Below the pieces are notes generated by a model. It did no database searches and was not told the DNA's origin. It saw nothing but the letters and a program-made list of their open reading frames with translations. Below, piece by piece: positions 9,035-17,091 of a stretch of 64,000 nucleotides of DNA. How positions within the stretch are numbered: the stretch's first letter is position 1; every line of letters begins with the position of its first letter. The DNA is from Paraburkholderia sp. IMGN_8 (GTDB lineage Bacteria > Pseudomonadota > Gammaproteobacteria > Burkholderiales > Burkholderiaceae): assembly GCF_038050405.1 (NCBI RefSeq), contig NZ_CP150901.1:2108001-2172000 (forward strand), read 5' to 3'. Both the position numbers and the translations under genes were made by a program.

Positions 9035-10840
9035 ATGCCTGATGCGCTGATCATCAACTCACGCGACCTGGAATTTCAGCTGTTCGAAGTGCTCGAGGCC
9101 GAGACGCTCACACAGCGCGCGCGCCACGGCGACCACAGCCGCGAGACCTTCAACGCCGCGCTAGAAACCGCCCATGCGGTCGCCGCGGAAAAATTCGCGC
9201 CCCACAACCGTCTATCGGACGAACACGAACCGCAATTCGACGGCCAAAGCGTCACGATCGTCGCGGAGGTCAAGGACGCGCTCGACGCGTTCCGCTCAGC
9301 GGGGTTCCTCGCCGCGGGCAAAGACTACGAATGGGGCGGCATGCAATTGCCGGCGGTGATTTCCTTTGCTTGCCTGTCGCTCTTCAAGAGCGCCAACATC
9401 GCCACCTCGTCGTACGCGATGCTGACCACGGCGAATGCCAACGTGATCGAACGCTTCGGCAGTGCCGTGCAGAAGCGCAAATATCTGCAAGCACTGCTCG
9501 ACGGACGGGCGTTCGGGACGATGGCGCTGACCGAGCCGCAAGCGGGCTCGAGCCTGTCCGATCTCGTCACGAGCGCGACGCCCAATGAGGACGGCACCTA
9601 CTCGATCCGCGGCAACAAGATTTTTATTTCGGGCGGCGATCACGAGTTGAGCGAGAACATCGTGCACCTGGTGCTGGCGCGCATTCCGGGTGGGCCGCCG
9701 GGTGTCAAAGGCATCTCGCTCTTCACGGTGCCGAAATTCCACGTCAACGAAGATGGCAGCCTCGGCGCGCGCAATGACGTTGCACTGACGGGCCTGATTC
9801 ACAAGATGGGCTGGCGCGGCACCACCTCGACCATGCTGTCGTTCGGTGAGCGCGGCGAGTGCATCGGCGAACTGGTCGGAGAACCGCATCACGGCCTCGC
9901 CTACATGTTCCACATGATGAACGAGGCGCGCATCGGCGTAGGTCTGGGCGCGGTCATGCTCGGCTACCGCGGCTATCTGGCGTCGCTCGATTACGCTCGC
10001 GAACGGCCGCAAGGACGCCGCCCGGACAACAAGAATCCGCTCGATCCGCAATTGCCGCTGATCGAACACGCCGACGTGCGCCGCATGCTGCTCGCCCAAA
10101 AGGCCTACGTGGAAGGCGCTTATGCGCTATGCCTGTATGCGGCGCGCCTCGTCGACGAGCAGAACACCGGCGAGAGCGACACGGCGCGCGCCGAAGCGGG
10201 CCTGTTGCTCGATCTGCTGACGCCTGTTGTGAAATCGTGGCCGTCGCAGTGGTGTCTTGAAGCGAACAGCCTCGCGATCCAGATTCACGGCGGCTACGGC
10301 TATACGCGCGAGTATCCGGTCGAGCAGTACTACCGCGACAATCGCCTGAACATGATTCACGAAGGCACGCACGGCATTCAGGCGCTCGATCTGCTGGGCC
10401 GCAAGGTGGTGATGAAAGACAGCGCCGCATTGAAGCAACTGGGGTTCGAAATACAGCGGGGTATCGATGCCGCGCGCGCTCATCCGGCGCTGCACGCGTA
10501 TGCCGATGCGTTACGCACGGCATGGAGCGAGTTGACCGGCACCGTCGAAGCATTGCGGCCCACGCTCGGCCGCGAAAGCGAACGCGCGCTCGCCAACGCG
10601 AATGCGTTTCTGGAAGCGTTTGGCCATATCGTGATTGCGTGGACGTGGTTGCGGCAAGCGATTGTTGCGAGCGCAGCACTCCCTGGGGTGACAAGCGAAG
10701 CTGACCGCGACTTCTATCGCGGCAAGCTGCACGCGTGCCAGTGGTTCTTCCGCTGGGAATTGCCGCGCGTCTCACTCATGCTCGCGACACTGCGCAGCCT
10801 CGACGACACCACCCTCACCATGTCGCCTCGCTGGTTCTGA
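9035..10840 (+). CDS. Acyl-CoA dehydrogenase, long (~600 residue) DmdC/FadE-like type
   Basis: FAD-dependent acyl-CoA dehydrogenase of 601 residues from ATG 9035 (MPDALIINSRDLEF). The upstream open frame to 8969 reads through an AT-rich control region and is not used. FAD-binding motifs include GTMALTEPQAGSSLSDL, and the conserved segment IHGGYGYTREYPVEQYYRD precedes IHEGTHGIQALDLLGRK, whose glutamate is the expected catalytic base. The length and extra C-terminal helical domain match the dehydrogenases of the DmdC subgroup. It is divergent from the SDR-ligase unit and should catalyse the first oxidation of the CoA ester those ligases make (inference). Confidence 0.9.
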   Translation: MPDALIINSRDLEFQLFEVLEAETLTQRARHGDHSRETFNAALETAHAVAAEKFAPHNRLSDEHEPQFDGQSVTIVAEVKDALDAFRSAGFLAAGKDYEWGGMQLPAVISFACLSLFKSANIATSSYAMLTTANANVIERFGSAVQKRKYLQALLDGRAFGTMALTEPQAGSSLSDLVTSATPNEDGTYSIRGNKIFISGGDHELSENIVHLVLARIPGGPPGVKGISLFTVPKFHVNEDGSLGARNDVALTGLIHKMGWRGTTSTMLSFGERGECIGELVGEPHHGLAYMFHMMNEARIGVGLGAVMLGYRGYLASLDYARERPQGRRPDNKNPLDPQLPLIEHADVRRMLLAQKAYVEGAYALCLYAARLVDEQNTGESDTARAEAGLLLDLLTPVVKSWPSQWCLEANSLAIQIHGGYGYTREYPVEQYYRDNRLNMIHEGTHGIQALDLLGRKVVMKDSAALKQLGFEIQRGIDAARAHPALHAYADALRTAWSELTGTVEALRPTLGRESERALANANAFLEAFGHIVIAWTWLRQAIVASAALPGVTSEADRDFYRGKLHACQWFFRWELPRVSLMLATLRSLDDTTLTMSPRWF

Positions 10841-10873
10841 TCGGAGACGGCCACGGCTCAATGCATCAATGCC

Positions 10874-11791
10874 TCAATGTGATAGCGCGCTTTCGAGCTG
10901 CGTCACCACGTCGATCAGACGTGGCCGCACTTCTTCGAGCAGAAACGCCTTCGACAGCTTGAACGAAGGGCCACCGACATTGATCGCCATGATCGGCAGT
11001 TCGCCGCCGGGTTGGAACGCGCGCGCAATGCCGTTCACGTCTTTCTGCCAGTCGCCGAACGAAGTCGTGACACCGAGCGTGCCGTAATCGTCGAGCGCCT
11101 GCTCGATGCCGCGCCGGGTTTTCGGCCAGGCCACGTGATCGAGCTCGCGCACCTGCTCCATGAAACTGAGCCGCTCATGCTCGGGAACCGCCGCGAGCCA
11201 GGCGCGGCCGATTGCGGAGGTCGCAACGGGAATACGCGAGCCGACTTCCAGGGTTAGCGTAAGCGCCACCGAGCCCCGGCAGTTTTCCACATAGATCATC
11301 GAGAGCCGATCGCGCGTGCCCAATGAAACCGTTGCTCCGGAGATATCGGCCAGTTCCTGCATGACCGGGCGAGCGATCTTGCGCACGTCGAGACGGGCCA
11401 GCATCGCGCTCCCCAACGCAAGCGAAGCTGTACCGAGACGATATTTGCCGCTCTCTTTCAGATGGATCAGATAGCCGAGCAGCGTGAGCGTATGAGTCAG
11501 CCGCGACACCGTCGATTTCGGCAGCTTGCAGCGCTGCGCGAGTTCCTGGTTGCTCAGCGATTTGTCGCCCGAGCGAAAACAGGCGAGCACTTCGAGCCCG
11601 CGTGCGAGTGCCGTGACGAAGTGCCGGTCGTCCTTGTGCGCCTCATGCGCGGTCCGGGATACGAGAGCCGCGTGCGTTCCGCTCGATGAAGACGGTTTTT
11701 GCGCCGCTTCGTTGGCAGCCTGGCCGCTAACCGGTTTTTCGATCGGGCTGTTAATCGGGCTGTTAATCGGGCTCTTATTAGACTTGTTCAA
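10874..11791 (-). CDS. IclR-family transcriptional regulator
   Basis: IclR regulator with an N-terminal winged helix-turn-helix (about 55-115, containing ALARGLEVLACFRSG and LPKSTVSRLTHTL) and a C-terminal effector-binding domain. No ATG is available before the HTH. I choose TTG 11791, preceded by GGGAG at 11 bases; TTG 11833 is the alternative and would add 14 residues. The N-terminal extension carries a Ser-Pro-Ile-Asn tetrapeptide repeat from a 12-base DNA repeat. IclR proteins commonly control adjacent aromatic or acyl catabolism genes, and the neighbouring dehydrogenase and ligase units are the obvious targets (inference). Confidence 0.85.
   Translation of the reverse strand: MNKSNKSPINSPINSPIEKPVSGQAANEAAQKPSSSSGTHAALVSRTAHEAHKDDRHFVTALARGLEVLACFRSGDKSLSNQELAQRCKLPKSTVSRLTHTLTLLGYLIHLKESGKYRLGTASLALGSAMLARLDVRKIARPVMQELADISGATVSLGTRDRLSMIYVENCRGSVALTLTLEVGSRIPVATSAIGRAWLAAVPEHERLSFMEQVRELDHVAWPKTRRGIEQALDDYGTLGVTTSFGDWQKDVNGIARAFQPGGELPIMAINVGGPSFKLSKAFLLEEVRPRLIDVVTQLESALSH
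11742..11777 (-). repeat. Three tandem 12-base units in the IclR N-terminus
   Basis: The unit atcgggctgtta occurs twice exactly and a third time with one change (11742-11753, 11754-11765, 11766-11777). It is in frame and encodes repeated Ser-Pro-Ile-Asn ahead of the DNA-binding domain. Copy-number change would alter linker length without shifting the frame. Confidence 0.85.
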
Positions 11792-11996
11792 AATGGAACG
11801 CGCTCCCGCAAAACGGCTGCATCTGAAGGACAAACCGTGACCCGGTTGTGGTAGGTCCGGGCAGCGGAATTATAGGCGGAAACGTGGAGCGCCTTTAATG
11901 GAGGCCTTCTACAACTGGCTGCTATCCGGGCAGCGCACGACCCGGCAGCGTGGCTGCTCACGCGACATACTAAGGCGAACCCGCCGGCACCTGGAG

Positions 11997-12393
11997 TCAA
12001 GCCTCAAAGTCCTCTTTGGGCGTCGCCACGACCGGGCTGAAAAAATAAACCGCCGCGCCGAGCGCGAGCGGCACCGCGGTCACCGCAAACAGCCATGAAT
12101 AGATGCCTACGCTGGACAAATGCGCCTGTTTTGCGGCGCCCGCGATCCAGCCGAAGCAACTGCTGGTCAGCGCCACGCCCAGAAAAACCAGGCTGTTGAG
12201 CAGGCCAAGGCCGAGCCCGATCCGGCGAGAACTGGAAATCGCCAATCAACTGAGTGGCGATCACCGCGATATAGCTGCGGAAAAACTGGCTCAGCACGTA
12301 GCTGAAGGTCAATGCCCATAAGCCGTAATCGATCGGCGATGCTGCGGCATCCGTGCGTGGTTCGTTTAGTTCTTGTGTTACGCCGTCAGACAT
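11997..12393 (-). pseudogene. MFS transporter with internal deletion and frame change
   Basis: The first part (from ATG 12393, about 56 codons) reads as an MFS N-terminus with the first membrane helix, containing LSQFFRSYIAVIATQL. Near 12240 the homology moves to another frame, which reads RIGLGLGLLNSLVFLG and continues as the last two or three helices, ending VATPKEDFEA at 11997. MFS proteins have about 400 residues and twelve helices, and here only the two ends survive. A deletion of roughly 270-300 codons with a frame disruption explains this. It lies between the IclR and BON genes and is probably the decayed transporter of the same catabolic locus. Confidence 0.75.
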
Positions 12394-12698
12394 CTCAATG
12401 GTGTTTTTGATGATCGAAGCTCACATCATAGGCGAATCGCGCGATGGGCGTCCTTCGTATGCGTGGTCGTTTTTTCGTAAGTTGCTGAGATCGGTGTGGA
12501 CTGCGGAGCATCGGTGTTTCACTCAGTTTTTTCAACGCCGGGGCGTTTGCTGGAGTATTGTTTAATCGCGTTTGGGGGGCTTCACGACGTCACTCTTCTA
12601 TAAGACAAAGTGCTCCTGGCGGGCGGCGCAGTGCTCGCAAGCGCGTGGTTTTTTTCATGCAACGATGCGAAGTCAACTTTTCGAGGAATGGAGAAAAC
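12394..12698. other. Noncoding stretch between MFS relic and BON gene
   Basis: About 300 bases with stop codons in all frames of any length and no recognisable gene. The base composition is more T-rich than the flanks. I see no confident promoter; the only clear signal is the GGAATGGAG ribosome site at its right end for the BON gene. Confidence 0.5.
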
Positions 12699-13070
12699 GT
12701 GAAAACAGTCAATCTTTTGAAGGCGCTCGGTATCGCGTTGTGTGTGGCGACGGCGTCCAGCGCCTATGCCCAGTCGAGCGACGCGATGGCGACGACCGAT
12801 ACGGCCGCGGCGGCTCCCAGTGCGAAAACGACCAAGAAGATGGACCGGAAGCTGGGTCTGGACGTGCGTAAGGCGTTGGCGAAAGCGCAGGGTTTTGATG
12901 TGTCGAACGTGTTTGTTCGCGCGCGAGGGGGCGCGGTGACTTTGACTGGAACGGTGCCAGATGGGGCGCAGATTCCGAAGGCGGAAGAAGTGACCAAGAA
13001 TGTTGCTGGTGTGAAGTCGGTGAATAATAAGTTGACTATTGGGGCGCCTAATGGAGGCGGTGGGGGTTGA
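12699..13070 (+). CDS. Secreted BON-domain protein
   Basis: Small periplasmic protein of 123 residues. GTG 12699 is chosen because GGAG lies six bases upstream and the next residues (KTVNLLKALGIALCVATAS) form a complete signal peptide ending in AYAQ. An alanine/threonine-rich linker is followed by one BON domain (about residues 50-115), with the typical pattern VRARGGAVTLTGTVPD and VAGVKSVNNKLTI. The tail is five or six glycines. BON domains bind phospholipid or help to maintain the envelope, as in OsmY. The gene stands alone; no operon partner is visible. Confidence 0.85.
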   Translation: MKTVNLLKALGIALCVATASSAYAQSSDAMATTDTAAAAPSAKTTKKMDRKLGLDVRKALAKAQGFDVSNVFVRARGGAVTLTGTVPDGAQIPKAEEVTKNVAGVKSVNNKLTIGAPNGGGGG

Positions 13071-13178
13071 GAAGTAGGTTTTTTTTTGCCTTTTGCGGCG
13101 CTTTTTGGCTGTGTGCCTACGGCGGTGGGGTTTTCTTTTGTTTTTGGTTTATTAGCGTTCCCCCTGTGCGGGGGGGCA

Positions 13179-13212
13179 CCTACTTTTCTTTGCCGCCGCA
13201 AAGAAAAGTAGG
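13179..13212. repeat. Perfect 15-base inverted repeat
   Basis: CCTACTTTTCTTTGC (13179-13193) is followed by a four-base loop (13194-13197) and its exact reverse complement (13198-13212). It is the core palindrome of the dispersed repeat and would form a strong hairpin in RNA from either strand, without a typical U-run. Confidence 0.9.
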
Positions 13213-13314
13213 CAAAAGAAAGCGGCTCAAACCGCTAGCTCTTAAGCGGGTCCCTTGGCTTGGAGGTGGTAGTGGAGCATCTGGAATCTGTGTCCTCGCA
13301 CATTCAGCCCTGGT

Positions 13315-13343
13315 GACAAGGCAGTCATTCTTCCGGCGGCGCT
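13315..13343 (+). repeat. Dispersed repeat segment, copy 1 (29 bases identical to copy 2)
   Basis: The 29-base segment starting gacaaggcagtcattc is repeated exactly at 14965-14993, in the same orientation, on the other side of manC. Similarity continues in diverged form for about 17 bases (gcgcgccgaagggta here, ctcgcgccaagcggta in copy 2). Confidence 0.9.
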
Positions 13344-13382
13344 GCGCGCGCCGAAGGGTACTTCCCTACCTTTGGGTTGGGT

Positions 13383-13424
13383 GAGGCGGCTGGTTGTTTT
13401 TTGCCGCCTCGTGTGCTTTTTTTT
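13383..13424 (+). terminator. Hairpin with downstream T-run
   Basis: GAGGCGGC (13383-13390) pairs perfectly with GCCGCCTC (13403-13410). Six bases later comes a run of eight T (13417-13424) on the plus strand. The stem-to-T spacing is longer than ideal. On the minus strand the hairpin lies just after the manC stop but lacks a T-run. Confidence 0.45.
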
Positions 13425-13434
13425 CGTTGAGCTT

Positions 13435-14865
13435 TTACGCCTTCGCTGCGCGACCGTAGGTGTCTTCGAAACGCACAATGTCGTCCTCGCCTAAATAGGC
13501 GCCAGATTGTACTTCGATTAGTTCGAGCGGAATCTTGCCTGGGTTCATCAGTCGATGCGTCACGCCGAGTGGAATGTACGTTGATTGATTCTCGGTCAGG
13601 ATGATTTCCTTGTCGCCGTTTGTCACCACCGCGGTGCCCTTTACGACAATCCAGTGCTCCGCGCGGTGATGGTGCATCTGCAGACTCAACTGGGCGCCCG
13701 GGCTCACGATAATGCGCTTCACCTGGAAGCGGTCGCCGCTGTCGATGCCTTCGTACGACCCCCATGGCCGCACCACGCGGCGGTGCGTCACCGACTCGTG
13801 TCGGCCCATCGCGTTCAGTTGCGCAACGATCTTCTTGACGTCCTGTGCCTGGTCGCGATGCGCAACCAGCACAGCATCAGCAGTCTCCACGATGACGACG
13901 TTGTCCAGACCAATTGCGGCCACCAGGCGGTGCTCGGCGCGAATGTACGAATTGCTCATGGCGTCAGTGAGCACGTCGCCGAGCAGCGCATTGCCCTGCG
14001 TATCGCGTTCGGCAATGTCGGCAAGCGCCGTCCAGGAGCCGATGTCGTTCCAGCCCAGATCCGATACGGCAATCACCGCGGCGCGCTTCGTTTTCTCCAT
14101 CACAGCATGGTCGACGGAGATGTTCGGGCTCGCGGAGAAAGCTTGCGCGTCCAGGCGCACGAAGTCGTTGTCGTGTTGCGCGCCTTTGAGCGCAAGCTCC
14201 GCCTGCAGCGCAATTTCCGGCTCGTAGCGGCGCAGTTCTTCCATGTAGGTCGAAGCCTTCAGCATGAACATGCCGCTGTTCCAGTAGTAACCGCCCTCCG
14301 CAAGGAAACGCTCCGCCGTGGCCGCGTCCGGCTTCTCGACGAACTTGTCGACAGCGAAGGACTGCGTGTCGTCCACCAACTGTGCGCCTGCACGGATATA
14401 GCCGTAGCCGGTGTGAGGCTCGGTCGGCGTAATGCCGAAGGTGACCAGGTAGCCGTCCTTGGCAATGTGCGCGGCGGCTTCGGCTGCTTTAATAAAAGCC
14501 GCTTCGCCGGTGATCACGTGGTCAGACGGCAGAACGAGAAGCAACGCCTCAGGGGATTCGCGCATCGCCAGCAGCGCGGCTGCCGCAATAGCCGGGGCCG
14601 TATTGCGGCTGGCAGGCTCGAGCACGATCGACGACGACACCGTATCGACCTGGCGCAACTGTTCAGCCACCAGAAAACGCTGCTCATTATTCGTGACGAC
14701 GATCGGCGAAGCGATGTCGGCAATGCCGCGCAAACGCAGCGCCGTTTGTTGAATCAGCGTGTTATCACCGGTCAACTTCAGATATTGCTTGGGATAGCCC
14801 CCGCGCGACATCGGCCACAGTCGGGTGCCGCTTCCGCCGCAAAGGATCACTGGATGAATCTGCAT
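13435..14865 (-). CDS. manC: Mannose-1-phosphate guanylyltransferase / mannose-6-phosphate isomerase (type II PMI/GMP)
   Basis: Bifunctional cytosolic enzyme of 476 residues that makes GDP-mannose and can interconvert fructose-6-P and mannose-6-P. The N-terminal nucleotidyltransferase domain has the signature ILCGGSGTRLWPMSR (residues 7-21) and FVEKPD (about 175). The C-terminal cupin domain (about 350-476) begins RPWGSYEGID and has the metal-site region QMHHHRAEHW. ATG 14865 has GAGAGGAA upstream. It supplies GDP-mannose for the capsule and for the Gmd enzyme encoded at 45394-46452. It lies downstream of the lipid-arm operon but is separated by 157 bases that hold a repeat copy, so it may have its own promoter. 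Confidence 0.93.
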   Translation of the reverse strand: MQIHPVILCGGSGTRLWPMSRGGYPKQYLKLTGDNTLIQQTALRLRGIADIASPIVVTNNEQRFLVAEQLRQVDTVSSSIVLEPASRNTAPAIAAAALLAMRESPEALLLVLPSDHVITGEAAFIKAAEAAAHIAKDGYLVTFGITPTEPHTGYGYIRAGAQLVDDTQSFAVDKFVEKPDAATAERFLAEGGYYWNSGMFMLKASTYMEELRRYEPEIALQAELALKGAQHDNDFVRLDAQAFSASPNISVDHAVMEKTKRAAVIAVSDLGWNDIGSWTALADIAERDTQGNALLGDVLTDAMSNSYIRAEHRLVAAIGLDNVVIVETADAVLVAHRDQAQDVKKIVAQLNAMGRHESVTHRRVVRPWGSYEGIDSGDRFQVKRIIVSPGAQLSLQMHHHRAEHWIVVKGTAVVTNGDKEIILTENQSTYIPLGVTHRLMNPGKIPLELIEVQSGAYLGEDDIVRFEDTYGRAAKA

Positions 14866-14964
14866 GGCTCAATTCCTCTCTACGTTTTCTTGTGATTGAA
14901 TATCTTCTATATAGCGTGTGGGTATTAACCGCCCCACTCCGGAACTCAACCGCCCGGCAATAGC

Positions 14965-14993
14965 GACAAGGCAGTCATTCTTCCGGCGGCGCT
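14965..14993 (+). repeat. Dispersed repeat segment, copy 2
   Basis: Exact 29-base match to 13315-13343, direct orientation, located between the manC start and the GNAT gene. Only this part of the larger repeat is present, so it is a truncated copy. Confidence 0.9.
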
Positions 14994-15022
14994 ACTCGCG
15001 CCAAGCGGTATGTCTTGATCCA

Positions 15023-15706
15023 CTAAACGTGACGCATCAGTTGCATCCGCACCGATTCCAGTTCGTACGGCAAACGCCGCGAAATTGGGCCCCTGCGCGG
15101 CAACTCCACGAAGCCCAAGCGTCTATACAACTCATACGCACGTGTATTGCTGACCAGCACGTCCAGCACGATCTGACGGTCGCGGTCCTCATGCGCCAAA
15201 CCGGCGCGCATCGCGTCCATGAACAGTGCGGTAAACACACCCGTGCCGCGCATACGCTCATGCGTCGCGCAATGCGCAATCAACGTCTGCGAAGACTTCG
15301 GCGCGGGTAATTCGCTTTCGAGCACCAGTCCGCGCAACAACATGCCAACGGTGCGGCGCACGCCGAAGAACAACAGCAACATCAACACTACATGCGGATC
15401 GTCGAACCAGGTCGTGCGGCCGTCGTGCACGGCGAGCACCGCGACCACCGTGCCGTCGGCGGTCACGGCAACGCGGTGGCGTCGGTACGAGAAACGGCCG
15501 TGTTTCGATGTGAACGCGAATTGCAGGAACTCGATACACGTAGCGGCGGAGTCGCCGAGAAAGAACCCGAACTCACGTACGCCCGACGCAAACATCAGCG
15601 GCGCGCAAGCCTGTGCGTCACGCGCTTGCGCCGCACGAAAACGCAGTGATGCCGGATCTTCTGCCTGATGCAGCGCGTGAGCGCGATCTGGTTGAACGGC
15701 GTACAT
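15023..15706 (-). CDS. GNAT-family acyltransferase in the capsule lipid operon
   Basis: Protein of 227 residues with a GNAT fold. The acyl-CoA-binding region is recognisable at HERMRGTGVFTALFMDAM (about residues 152-169), followed by VLDVLVSNTRAYELYRRLGF, the usual alpha4/strand pattern. A hydrophobic patch lies in the middle (VVLMLLLFFGVRR). It starts 16 bases after the oxoamine synthase stop and is therefore probably in the same operon. The substrate is unknown. Because bacterial ceramide synthase in Caulobacter is reported as a GNAT-family enzyme working with a serine palmitoyltransferase, N-acylation of the amino-ketone product of WcbT is one hypothesis; O-acetylation of the capsule is another. 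Confidence 0.8.
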   Translation of the reverse strand: MYAVQPDRAHALHQAEDPASLRFRAAQARDAQACAPLMFASGVREFGFFLGDSAATCIEFLQFAFTSKHGRFSYRRHRVAVTADGTVVAVLAVHDGRTTWFDDPHVVLMLLLFFGVRRTVGMLLRGLVLESELPAPKSSQTLIAHCATHERMRGTGVFTALFMDAMRAGLAHEDRDRQIVLDVLVSNTRAYELYRRLGFVELPRRGPISRRLPYELESVRMQLMRHV

Positions 15707-15722
15707 GGTCGAGTCTTCCTCT

Positions 15723-17060
15723 TTAGCGAGGCAGGCGCTTCAGCGCCGCAATGGTTCGGCTGATCTGCTCCGGCTCGTGCGTCGAGCAAATGAAAAACCG
15801 CAAACGTGCTGCTTTTTCTTCGACAGCCGGATAGAAGATCGGCTGCACGTTGATGCCATCGGCAAACAGCGTATTGGCCCATTGCGCGGCTTTCAGCGTG
15901 CTGCCCGTGATGATCGGCACGACTGCATAGCCCGCGCTTTTTCCGGTCTCGAGGCCTGCTGCACGCGCTTCGTCGAGAAACTGCTTGCCGCGCGCGCGTA
16001 GCAATGCGACCCGTTCGGGCTCGGCGATCAGGCGTTCGAGCGCGGCCAGCGACGCCGCCGCCAGCGCGGGCGCAAGACCGACGCTGTACAGAAAGCCTGG
16101 AGCCAGGTGCCGCAGGATGTCGATCAACGCCTGCGATCCGGCGATAAAGCCGCCGCAGCCCGCCAGCGTCTTGCTGAGCGTGCCCATCCAGATATCGACG
16201 TCGCCGCTCGCCATGCCGCACTGCTCGCGAATGCCCTTCCCGTTCGCGCCGAGCACGCCCAGCGAGTGCGCCTCGTCGACCATCAGGAACGCCGCATGCC
16301 GGCGCTTGATGTCGACGAATTGCGCCAGGTCGGGAAGATCGCCGTCCATGCTGTACAAACCTTCGATCGCGATCAGCACGCGCCGGTAGTCGTGCCGCAC
16401 ACGTGCGAGTAATGCGTCGAGCGCTTGCCAGTCGTTATGCGGAAAGCTCAGGCGTTTGGCGCCGCTCAGTTGCGCGCCCTGCACGATGCTGTTGTGCGCG
16501 AGCGAATCGTGCACGACCAGATCGCCTGGACCGAACAGCGAGCCGATCACCGTCACATTGGTCGCGTGGCCGCTCACGAATACAACGCAATCGTCCACTT
16601 CGTAAAACGACGCGAGCGCGGTCTCCAACTCGCGCTGCACCGGGCGTTCGCCTGCCACCATCCGGCTCGCCGATGCCGATGTGCCGTAGCGGTCGATCGC
16701 CTCCTTCGCGCGAGCGGAGACCTGCTCGTCGCCGGCGAGGCCGAGGTAGTTGTAGTTCGCGTAGTTCAGATATTCGACACCGCCGATCTGCGTAGTCGCG
16801 CCGGCAATGCCTTCGTGCACCCGGAAGAACGGCGACTGCACCTGGAGCTTCTCGCCCATCTGCCGCAGAATTTCGACCTGCTGATAACCCGGCATCGCCT
16901 CGAAACTGCACAGCGCGGCGCGCGACGCGTCCTGCGCCGCGCGCGTGCCGCCCGCGGGCAGCGGCGCGCCAGGCGTCTGCGCCTCTTCAGAGACGCGCTC
17001 CAGTTGCCGCATCAGCGCTTTCGCAGCGAGTTGCTGGCGGATGTGATCACCCAATCCCAT
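15723..17060 (-). CDS. wcbT: Alpha-oxoamine synthase (PLP; serine palmitoyltransferase/AONS-like), WcbT/RkpG type
   Basis: PLP enzyme of fold type I, 445 residues. It has an N-terminal extension of about 50 residues before the AONS-like core. It carries FVSGHATNVTVIGSLFG, the PLP aspartate in LMVDEAHSLGVLG (about 255-267) and the Schiff-base lysine in GTLSKTLAGCGGFIAG (about residue 295). The SLSK-x(5)-GG form resembles serine palmitoyltransferase more than biotin-pathway KAPA synthase. Family reaction: decarboxylating condensation of an acyl thioester with an amino acid. The position next to a PKS/FAS without thioesterase suggests that it takes the acyl chain off the carrier. The symbol is assigned from family and the O-P-Q-R-S-T gene order. 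Confidence 0.88.
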   Translation of the reverse strand: MGLGDHIRQQLAAKALMRQLERVSEEAQTPGAPLPAGGTRAAQDASRAALCSFEAMPGYQQVEILRQMGEKLQVQSPFFRVHEGIAGATTQIGGVEYLNYANYNYLGLAGDEQVSARAKEAIDRYGTSASASRMVAGERPVQRELETALASFYEVDDCVVFVSGHATNVTVIGSLFGPGDLVVHDSLAHNSIVQGAQLSGAKRLSFPHNDWQALDALLARVRHDYRRVLIAIEGLYSMDGDLPDLAQFVDIKRRHAAFLMVDEAHSLGVLGANGKGIREQCGMASGDVDIWMGTLSKTLAGCGGFIAGSQALIDILRHLAPGFLYSVGLAPALAAASLAALERLIAEPERVALLRARGKQFLDEARAAGLETGKSAGYAVVPIITGSTLKAAQWANTLFADGINVQPIFYPAVEEKAARLRFFICSTHEPEQISRTIAALKRLPR

Positions 17061-17091
17061 GTTGTTCTTACTACCCCGTGACGTACCGCTC

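Larger units (their letters stand above)
13071..13434. repeat. Intergenic dispersed-repeat region between BON and manC genes
   Basis: No gene is seen. The stretch contains a G/C hairpin (ccccc at 13160-13164 with ggggg after a short loop), a perfect 15-base inverted repeat, a segment that recurs beyond manC, and a GC stem with a T-run. From experience, sequences with the palindrome built on CCTACTTTTCTTTGC recur many times in Paraburkholderia/Burkholderia intergenic regions; copy number could not be checked here. Confidence 0.65.
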
